The notes below the pieces were generated by a model. The model ran no database searches, was not told the DNA's origin, and saw only the letters and a list, made by a program, of their open reading frames with translations. 64,000 bases of DNA from Alectryocaccobium sp964389285 (GTDB lineage Bacteria; Bacillota; Clostridia; Lachnospirales; Lachnospiraceae): assembly GCA_964389285.1 (NCBI GenBank), contig CAYMCZ010000004.1:74737-138736 (forward strand), written 5' to 3'. Both the position numbers and the translations under genes were made by a program. Of this stretch, positions 28,101-34,739 are shown piece by piece; within the stretch, counting starts at the first letter, position 1, and each line of letters begins with the position of its first letter.

Positions 28101-30755
28101 AACGCGGTTCTCTGGTGGGCAAACAAACCGGGAACGGGCAACGCCTATCTCGGATGTCCCATCATAGTGGGGGGCGATCTGTTTACTTATGCAGGCAATA
28201 CGTTGTACAGAATAAATAAAGAAACCGGAGAGGTGCTATGTACCGGAGAAATGGTCGGAGCTTCAAGCTTTTCCATTATGCCGCCGGCCTACGGAGACGG
28301 CATGATTTTCGTGGGGCTTTCGGGCGGCAGGATTCAGGCTTTTAATGCCGAGACTTTGGAATCCCTCTGGGTATATACCGATCCGCTCGCGGGGCAGCCT
28401 AACTCCGTTATCGTTTACAGGGACGGCTTTATTTATACCGGATTCTGGAACGGCGAAACGATTCCCGCCAACTTTGTATGCATTTCCGTGACGGATGAAG
28501 ATCCTTCTCAGACAACGGAGGCAAAGTATTCCACATGGAGATATCGCGACAATGGATTTTACTGGGCGGGAGCCGTGATCAGCAGCAACAATATCCTCAT
28601 CACAACGGATGACGGAGAAGCAGGCATCACGGGACATGGAAGCATAGTCTCGCTTGACATTACCGACGGACATGTTATCGACTCTTTATCGGCCGTCGGT
28701 TACGGCGATCTCCGCTCGGCTATAGTGTACGACAGTGTGACGGATGCATATTATTTTACCGGAAAAGGCGGAGATTTTTATCAGATAACGGTAAATGAAG
28801 ACGGAACCTTTAATTCGCAGCGGGCACTGCACCTTACCAACGGCTCTACTGCCGCAGGAAATGTTCCGGCCAGCACTTCGGCGCCGGTTATTTACAATGG
28901 AAGGGCTTATATAGGCGTCTGCGGGACAAGTCAGTTCAGCGCGTACAGCGGCCATAATATTACCGTAATAGATCTGGATTCATGGTCTATTGCCGACACC
29001 GTTCCGACGCAGGGATATCCGCAGACAAGCGGACTTTTGAGTACCGCTTATGAAAATGACACGGAATACGTATACATATATTTCGTAGAAAACCAAAGTC
29101 CGGGTAAGGTTCGTGTAATCAGGGACAGGACAGGGCTGACCGAGATGGATCATTCTTATTCGACTTTTGAAACGGTGACTTCCGGAGGGGTGACTAAAAC
29201 ATATGAAACGGCTTATGTTTTATTTACGCCGGTCGGGGCGCAGGCGCAGTATGCCATAAACAGCCTTATCACGGATGCCGACGGCAACCTGTATTTTAAA
29301 AACGATTCCAATTATCTGATGTGTCTGTCGAATATAATAATCAGTCTTGAGATAGTCGAACAGCCGCTGAAAACACAGTACCGCATTGGCGAAATATTTG
29401 ACGGAACCGGGCTTAAGGTAATCGCTCATTATGCAAACGGAAGCGAGAAAGATGTTTCGGCGTATCTGTCATATACGGATGAGCCGCTTACCGAAGATGA
29501 TACACAGATTGCGATAAGTTTTGACCCGAACAAAATGCTTACCGGCACTCAGTCGTTCTTTACGCTTTACCGGAACCTGAACGGGGCAGCGGGCAGCGCG
29601 TATCATATACCGAACGTGTATCTGGATATTACGCTTGAAGAGCCGCAGCCCCAGCCTGTAATAACAGAGCAGCCGCAGGATGTTTCCGGAAGGGTCGGAG
29701 AGACGGGTTCCTTCAGTTTGACGGCGCAAAACGCCGCGTCCTATCAGTGGTATTACAGCAAGGACGGCGGAGCCAAATGGTATAAGAGTTCGGCGGCGGG
29801 AGCAAATACCGATACGATTTCTCTTAAGGTTACAAATACAAATAAAAACAATATATACAGATGCCTGATAACCGGAACCGACGGAACACAGCTTTATTCT
29901 GAATCGGCGGGACTGCTTCCGGGCCTTACCATAGACGTCCAGCCGGTTTCGGCCGAGGTTTCGGTGGGAGAGACGGCCGTATTTACGGTTGAGGCATCTC
30001 TTGTGGCCGAGGGAGGATATCAGTGGTATTACAGCAAGGACGGCGGCGCTAAATGGTTTAAAAGCACGGCAGCCGGAGCCGATACAAATTCGGTTTCGCT
30101 TGAGCTTAAAACCTCAAATATAACGACCGTTTACAGATGCCGTCTTACCGGGCAGGACGGAAGCACGCTGTATACGAATACGGTCGGATTTATAGTACCG
30201 CCTGTGATTACGCGCCAGCCCGCGACCTGCACGGTGCCGACAGGGGGGATCGCTTCATATACCGTAGAGGCGCAAAACGTGGAAAGCTATCAGTGGTATT
30301 ACAGCAAGGACGGCGGAGAAAAATGGTATGCAAGCTCGGCGGAAGGCGCGGATACGGCGACGGTGTCATTTACGGCAAAGGCGTCCAACCGGGGCAACAT
30401 ATACCGGTGCAGGCTGACAAGCCCTACGGGACAGAGCATATATTCCGAAAGCGCCGGCTTCGCGGAAGGACTTGAAATCATATTACAGCCGTTATCCGTA
30501 AGTGCGGACATAGGTGATACGGTAAGTTTCAGCGTCGGCGCCAGAAACGCAGCGGCTTATCAGTGGTATTACAGCAAGGACGGCGGGGCCAAATGGTATA
30601 AGAGCAGCGCCTCCGGAAATCAGAGCGACACGCTTACCATCACCTTAAAGAGCAATAATGTTGATAATGTATACCGTTGTAAGGTAAGCGGTCTTGACGG
30701 AAGCGTGCAATATACGAATGTGGCCGGAGTTCACAAAATTTTCAAATACAGGTGA
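25161..30755 (+). CDS. Giant secreted protein: cadherin-like and beta-propeller region plus four Ig-like repeats
   Basis: The ATG at 25161 has AGGAGG six bases upstream; 1864 residues. A signal peptide ends near AGVYPAAAQ. Residues about 40-230 resemble surface proteins of the DUF4430 type but I see no clear DUF4430 signature. A cadherin-like beta-sandwich lies near residues 430-540 (LNSLAVKNAQG, then YAVTTDTDTVVVSP). Residues about 975-1400 read like PQQ-type propeller blades (GDLFTYAGNTLYRINKETGE, FVGLSGGRIQAFNAETLE). A Big_3-like domain follows at about 1395-1450. Four Ig-like repeats of about 90 residues with YQWYYSKDGG (about residues 1527, 1619, 1709, 1799) end it. No wall anchor is visible. 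It lies 13 bases after the transglutaminase gene, so it is probably in the same riboswitch-controlled operon. Confidence 0.87.
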   Translation: MKKKTRQRTLGFVLSVLTAASAAFAGVYPAAAQENNDAVSDTEIYGYEAYENTAGEEQAEPAAEAESLFLEDEVELYAQEGAASEGSFAIFALTANRTLIYPSYVSYEAGDTVNDALAGSGYSFYDLDEGIIYTIQGITDNYCLYYDDGGYDLNAPADAVSAIWFTTNAAQEYDDSYRDLVLAMADTNAAQDGRAAWPAVQNAYNAALSGFYSYTPAQAVSSRANLEQAVNAYLDYLNQGTVALSFDITQNNSAVTPAQVTLTDAYGNTYVSDHENMLNVREAEYSFDIYDGTNNHVRGSVSVQGDTVLSAQLPYEKWISGVDAGTVSGWTQGVQKNRVSDCEYAYYVPDYAGTSLFTYFTPADGIDTTDIRVYQEGGYSPKSWRSYTAAVTNAVAVNSCEDARIVLEARKTDGNYTQYQTFYMDIVRTATLNSLAVKNAQGIDLPLSYSDAAGNVYTGFDRDRHEYAVTTDTDTVVVSPSALVAGTAVTVNGEPAAQTGVSIDLADCQRDGNFYIIEVKTTTGTGTQNLYTIYVTKTDTVSVNVNAPDGTSVEVKNGAGGSVLPVSGNTYQLIPGEAYTCITTKDTYYHTSFAFTAEQNLEVDGVMPDTSDWLKNLAAKSGTGTKATVYQLTQPFSPAVHENCFEAGSSMGTFYLQMQALSSDYTINYKYTDVHYGTLVSGVYPVQTSYKIMSRFIGVSGNTSLMDVTVTSKNTAGGVTYYQDYKIHARRFMELTSLSAAMSDGTGLKLYREDGSSNTGFVKEIKNYSVSLGRNTQSLSVTFRLSSVSPASTSYTYDNGYTVKLSVGDYEESIVFDNDELTADIPVTLEIPLNAYEDQEIINLAVSHECADSTPNTYKIKVIKLPPVSTVFQVTPSNAVVYVEDRAAGLRIMPDENGVFELNETSAYEYTVTAPGYIGVSGILVAAGNQDDGSCLLPIVLEKAPDSSFNDIAIDGDFISLRGNDDNNGITSSASPITDENAVLWWANKPGTGNAYLGCPIIVGGDLFTYAGNTLYRINKETGEVLCTGEMVGASSFSIMPPAYGDGMIFVGLSGGRIQAFNAETLESLWVYTDPLAGQPNSVIVYRDGFIYTGFWNGETIPANFVCISVTDEDPSQTTEAKYSTWRYRDNGFYWAGAVISSNNILITTDDGEAGITGHGSIVSLDITDGHVIDSLSAVGYGDLRSAIVYDSVTDAYYFTGKGGDFYQITVNEDGTFNSQRALHLTNGSTAAGNVPASTSAPVIYNGRAYIGVCGTSQFSAYSGHNITVIDLDSWSIADTVPTQGYPQTSGLLSTAYENDTEYVYIYFVENQSPGKVRVIRDRTGLTEMDHSYSTFETVTSGGVTKTYETAYVLFTPVGAQAQYAINSLITDADGNLYFKNDSNYLMCLSNIIISLEIVEQPLKTQYRIGEIFDGTGLKVIAHYANGSEKDVSAYLSYTDEPLTEDDTQIAISFDPNKMLTGTQSFFTLYRNLNGAAGSAYHIPNVYLDITLEEPQPQPVITEQPQDVSGRVGETGSFSLTAQNAASYQWYYSKDGGAKWYKSSAAGANTDTISLKVTNTNKNNIYRCLITGTDGTQLYSESAGLLPGLTIDVQPVSAEVSVGETAVFTVEASLVAEGGYQWYYSKDGGAKWFKSTAAGADTNSVSLELKTSNITTVYRCRLTGQDGSTLYTNTVGFIVPPVITRQPATCTVPTGGIASYTVEAQNVESYQWYYSKDGGEKWYASSAEGADTATVSFTAKASNRGNIYRCRLTSPTGQSIYSESAGFAEGLEIILQPLSVSADIGDTVSFSVGARNAAAYQWYYSKDGGAKWYKSSASGNQSDTLTITLKSNNVDNVYRCKVSGLDGSVQYTNVAGVHKIFKYR
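29650..30740 (+). repeat. Four Ig-like repeats of about 270 bases
   Basis: Each repeat encodes QP near its start, YQWYYSKDGG, KWY or KWF, and a late YRC pattern. The YQW codons lie near 29742, 30019, 30288 and 30559, giving periods of about 277, 269 and 271. The same module occurs twice at 5.05-5.58 kb and begins at the left window edge in the partial gene. Confidence 0.85.
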
Positions 30756-30768
30756 TACATTTCACACT

Positions 30769-32079
30769 ATGAAGAAAAAAAGCAGAAAAAAAGGCATAAT
30801 ATTAATCATAGTTATCGCGCTTGTCGCATTGGTAGGAGCCGGCGTGATGTTTGTGTACGGCAAATTTTCCCAGATGAACAGGGTTGAGCTGGACAGTGAC
30901 CGGGTAAAGGTATCGGAAGTATATGAAAGCGAGGAGTCGCTTTACAGCGGGCAGGAGGTAATAGCGCTTGTCGGATTGGATGCCAGAGATTCGTCAGAAC
31001 GGGCAAACAGCGACACCATGATACTGGCATTTATCAACCACAACAACAAAACCATCAAATTGGTATCGCTGTACAGAGATACGTTTTTAAACATAGGAAG
31101 CGGTTTTTATAACAAGGCAAACGCGGCTTACTGCATCGGCGGTCCGGAGGATTTTCTTTCGATGGTAAATCTGAATCTGGATCTGAATGTCTCGAAGTTC
31201 CTTACCACCAACTTTACGGCGCTTGCGGACTGCATAGATATTTTGGGCGGTCTTGATATAGAAATGACAAGGCAGGAGCTTATCCACATGAACAATTACA
31301 ATGTGGAAACCTCCGAGGTCGCCGGCAGGGAATATCAGGCCATAGAGCTGCCCGACGCGTCGGAATTTGACGGAGTGATGACAAGATCGTTTCATTGCAC
31401 CGGAACACAGGCCGTATCGTATGCCAGGATAAGATATACCGAGGGTTGGGATTATAAAAGAACCGAAAGACAGAGGATAGTGCTTCAAAAGATGAAGGAC
31501 AAGCTGAAAGAGGCCAATCCTGCGGTATATGTAAGCATTATGGATACCGTGCTTCCCCAGATCACCACAAACATGTCCGCCACGGATATTATTTCGCTGG
31601 CAAAGAGCCTGGTAACTTATGAAATCACGGACCAGGCGGGATTTCCTTTTGAAAAACAGGGTGCAATGATAGAGGGCAAGGATGCCGTGGTGCCGATAAC
31701 TTTAGAGTCGAATGTCATTCAGCTTCATGAGCTGGTATATCCTGACATCCCGTACACACCGTCATATACCGTAACGGAATACAGCAATACGATAGCGGCA
31801 AAGGCAAACGGCAGTTACGTGGATGAAAGCATTTATCAGGCAGAAGATTATGGGGTGCTTGATACACCCGCTCCGACACCGGAAGCGACAAATACTCCCG
31901 AGCCGACCCCTGCCGAAACACCGGAAGTCACCCCGGTTTTGACCGAAGAGCCGGAACTTACCCCTGAGATTGAACCAGAGGAGCCGACTCCCGAACCGGA
32001 GGTTACCCCCGAGCCCCAGCCCGAGGAGCCTACCCCCGAGCCGGAAAACGACCAGTCAAACGAACCTGAACAGACCTGA
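30769..32079 (+). CDS. LytR-CpsA-Psr family protein
   Basis: The ATG at 30769 follows AGGTGA and gives MKKKSRKKG; the longer upstream frame lies inside the previous gene. The 436 residues comprise a membrane helix near residues 10-32, an LCP domain (ANSDTMILAFINHNNKTIKL, then VSLYRDTFL, GGLDIEM, ARIRYTEGWDYKRTERQR) and a Pro/Glu/Thr tail (TPEPTP-like repeats from about residue 370). LCP enzymes attach undecaprenyl-linked polymers to peptidoglycan, so this could attach the polysaccharide made at 5.8-16.7 kb. It starts 13 bases after the giant protein. Confidence 0.92.
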   Translation: MKKKSRKKGIILIIVIALVALVGAGVMFVYGKFSQMNRVELDSDRVKVSEVYESEESLYSGQEVIALVGLDARDSSERANSDTMILAFINHNNKTIKLVSLYRDTFLNIGSGFYNKANAAYCIGGPEDFLSMVNLNLDLNVSKFLTTNFTALADCIDILGGLDIEMTRQELIHMNNYNVETSEVAGREYQAIELPDASEFDGVMTRSFHCTGTQAVSYARIRYTEGWDYKRTERQRIVLQKMKDKLKEANPAVYVSIMDTVLPQITTNMSATDIISLAKSLVTYEITDQAGFPFEKQGAMIEGKDAVVPITLESNVIQLHELVYPDIPYTPSYTVTEYSNTIAAKANGSYVDESIYQAEDYGVLDTPAPTPEATNTPEPTPAETPEVTPVLTEEPELTPEIEPEEPTPEPEVTPEPQPEEPTPEPENDQSNEPEQT

Positions 32080-32106
32080 TTTGACCCAAACAGACCTGAA
32101 TAAGCC

Positions 32107-32135
32107 CTGACAGCAGGTGATTTCGGGTGTAAAAT
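32107..32135 (+). promoter_or_regulatory. Predicted promoter of two small genes
   Basis: CTGACA (32107-32112), a 17-base spacer and TAAAAT (32130-32135), in the 139-base gap after the LCP gene. Confidence 0.5.
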
Positions 32136-32218
32136 ATAATCAGAGAAGAAGTATTTTAAACAGCACATAGAACTTCCGCCAGTTTATATTTTATCCTAAT
32201 CACAGAGAGGGTCAGAGG

Positions 32219-32422
32219 TTGAATTTTATATATAATACGTTTAGGTTAAGCGTATCAGAATACGCTAAAGTATATGGGGAAATAAATACCAATTATAAAA
32301 AATATAAAGACAAAGAATTTGCAATTCATGCATCATATGGATTGGATAACAGAGCATATTTATATTATTTTGAAAATCATGGATATAATAATTATAACAT
32401 ATACATGAGGGTTGAAGCATAG
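32219..32422 (+). CDS. Small tyrosine-rich protein of unknown function
   Basis: A 67-codon frame from a TTG at 32219, preceded by GAGAGGGTCAGAGG. The product is rich in Tyr and Asn (YLYYFENHGYNNYNIYMRV) and much richer in A+T codons than its neighbours. It ends 11 bases before a second small gene with a clear AGGAGA site, so the two are probably one unit. No family is recognised; a toxin-antitoxin-like or phage-derived origin is possible but unproven. Confidence 0.45.
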   Translation: MNFIYNTFRLSVSEYAKVYGEINTNYKKYKDKEFAIHASYGLDNRAYLYYFENHGYNNYNIYMRVEA

Positions 32423-32433
32423 GAGACATAAAC

Positions 32434-32649
32434 ATGAGCGAATTAACCGGATTACTTAACTCTATAGAAGACACATATTCAGATTTTGTTTTGGCAATGT
32501 TAAAATACGCAGAAAAAAAACCTGACAGAGCAGAAGCCCTGATAACTCATATTAAGAGCAATCCGGGGATCAGGTCATCGGATTTAGTCAGATTTGTTTC
32601 GGATCAGCCGGATTTTTTTGAGGATGCCGCGTGTATTGATGCCGTATGA
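32434..32649 (+). CDS. Small acidic protein of unknown function
   Basis: A 71-residue product with AGGAGACATAAAC just before its ATG. It looks helical and acidic (SIEDTYSDFVLAMLKYAEKK, then SSDLVRFVSDQPDFFED). No membrane segment, no known motif. It is followed by a strong hairpin terminator, so it ends a two-gene transcript that starts near 32140. Confidence 0.55.
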   Translation: MSELTGLLNSIEDTYSDFVLAMLKYAEKKPDRAEALITHIKSNPGIRSSDLVRFVSDQPDFFEDAACIDAV

Positions 32650-32694
32650 TCCCATAATAACATAAAAGAATCATCATAATATATTAAGTAAGAG

Positions 32695-32736
32695 TAAAAA
32701 AGAACCACATGCGATTCGGCATGCGGTTCTTTTTTC
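32695..32736. terminator. Bidirectional intrinsic terminator
   Basis: AGAACCACATGC (32701-32712) pairs with GCATGCGGTTCT (32719-32730) with one mismatch, flanked by an A-run on the left and a T-run on the right. It separates the small-gene pair from the kinase gene. Confidence 0.88.
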
Positions 32737-32761
32737 GTGTCAATGAAACGGAGAAAAAGAT

Positions 32762-34497
32762 ATGTTGCAGATCGGCTCTCTACTGGACAATAAATACAAA
32801 ATATTAAAAGAGATAGGGCGCGGCGGAATGAGCGTCGTATATCTTGCGATTAATGAAAGAGCAAACAAAACATGGGCGGTCAAAGAAGTTCGTAAAAGCG
32901 GAGTGGTGGACTTTGAAGCGGTGCGCCAGGGGCTGGTGGTTGAGACGGATATGCTCAAAAAGCTCAGGCATCCGAATCTGCCCAGCATTATAGACGTGCT
33001 GTATCTGGAGGATTCATTTGTCATTGTCATGGACTACATAGAGGGCTGCAGCCTGCAAAAGATTTTGAAAACACAGGGAGTTCAGTCTGAGGAGAAGGTT
33101 ATCGGATGGGCCAGACAGTTGTGCGATGTACTTGGATATCTGCACGGGCAGAATCCGCCCATCATCTACCGCGACATGAAGCCTTCCAATGTGATGTTAA
33201 AGCCGGACGGAAACGTCATGCTCATAGATTTCGGTACGGCACGGGAATATAAAAACCGCGTACTGTTTGAGGATACGGCCTGTCTCGGCACCAGAGGCTA
33301 TGCAGCGCCGGAGCAGTTCGGAGGCAGAGGTCAGACGGATGCAAGAACGGACATATACTGTCTTGGAGCTGCTCTTTATCATCTGCTTACGGGACATTCG
33401 CCCGCCGAGCCGCCGTACGAAATCAAGCCTTTAAGCTGCTGGGCTGCCGGGTATGAAGGTTCCGGACTTGAAAAACTGATTTTAAAATGCACCAAACAGG
33501 ACCCGCGTGAGCGGTAGCAGAATTGCGCCGAACTGATGTATGCGCTTGAGAATTATAAGGATGAGGATGACATGGAACGGAAGCGCCGAAAAAAGAAATG
33601 GCGCAGATTTTTAACAGGGCTTGCCGTCGGCTGCGTCGGACTTACGGGTGCTTTCGGATTTAACGCGGCACGTGCCGGGACAGCGCGGGATTTATACTTC
33701 GGCAGACTGGCGGAGGCCGCCGTTCAGGAAAGCATCTCCGATGCCAAAAAGTATTTTCTGCAGGCGTTGGAGATAGATGCGGGAAATAAAGAAGCCTACG
33801 AAGCTCTTTTAAATAAAGTTCAGGAAGATATTTTAGCCAACGACGGACTGCTCACGGCAGAGACTTCCGATGTCCTGAAAAAATGTCTGACCACCTCGTC
33901 CAACGGCAGAAAGCCAACCGGGAAGTGCTGCAGGACGCGAATCCGGCCGCATATACACGTCTTATGTTTGAGGCGGGACTCATGCAGTTTTTTATGAAAG
34001 AAAATACCGACGCAAACAAAAAGAATGCCGTAGATAACTATTTTTCCGAAATACAGGATGAACGCTATTCACAATATCTTTCGCCCGGCGAGAGAGAACT
34101 CTCTGCGCTTCTGTATCAGATAGGCGGATATATCGCCTCGCTTAACGGTAACATGTCAAAATACAGCAGCGGCACCGATATCAGCTACAGCAGGCTTTTT
34201 AAAGACCTGAAAGCGATAGCGGACTCTGATCTTAAATCCAAAGTCGAAAAAGAAATTTACTGCATTGAAATCTATAAGCAGGCGGCTTACTGGCTGGATC
34301 GGGACAAACAGAAATTTATAAGCGACGGCGTGAGAACCTCTGAGTTAAACGAGCTTATTACTGTGATTCAAAATTCGCTTAAAAACCTCGGAATCACGAA
34401 AGACAGCATGCTTTACGGAGAATATAAAAGTGCTGTGGACACGGCAGAGACCGCCTCGCAGGGTATTAACATCCGGCGAAATAAGGAGGTTTATTAA
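32762..34497 (+). pseudogene. Membrane Ser/Thr protein kinase, broken by TAG and a frameshift
   Basis: The N-terminal 251 codons encode a Hanks-type kinase: IGRGGMSVVYLA, the VAIK-like Lys (WAVKEVRK), YRDMKPSNVM, LIDFGTA, and GTRGYAAPEQFGG. After DPRER the frame meets TAG at 33515-33517 where related kinases have Tyr, and then continues in frame as QNCAELMYALENY, followed by a membrane helix (about 33600-33670) and an extracellular helical region. A second lesion lies at the A6 run 33878-33883: adding one A would restore KKMSDHLVQRQKANREVLQ through to the stop at 34497. The intact protein would be about 580 residues. Both lesions argue for a decayed gene, though sequence error in the A-run is possible. 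Confidence 0.82.
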
Positions 34498-34502
34498 AGA
34501 TT

Positions 34503-34739
34503 ATGAACGCGGAACAATCCATTCGACTCTGTACAATAGCTTTTTATATATGCATTGGCGTAATGGCGGCAGGCTTCGGTTTCGCCATGTTTGCATTTTT
34601 TAAACACAGGATACCACACGTTTTTTCCATTATGACCGGACGTGCCAAAAAAAAGAAAATGTGCTGCAGTGCGGGATGCGACCCGTCCTCGGAGCAGGAA
34701 ACAATGCTGATAAAGGAGAGAATATATGAAAATGAATAA
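34503..34739 (+). CDS. Small single-helix membrane protein
   Basis: A 78-residue product with one membrane helix (AFYICIGVMAAGFGFAMFAFF, about residues 13-33 in part) and a cytoplasmic-looking basic tail with KKKKMCCSAGC. AAGGAGG lies 13 bases before the ATG, inside the end of the kinase frame. Its last 14 bases overlap the start of the Ig-like surface gene. No family is recognised; context suggests it belongs to the kinase/surface-protein operon. Confidence 0.6.
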   Translation: MNAEQSIRLCTIAFYICIGVMAAGFGFAMFAFFKHRIPHVFSIMTGRAKKKKMCCSAGCDPSSEQETMLIKERIYENE

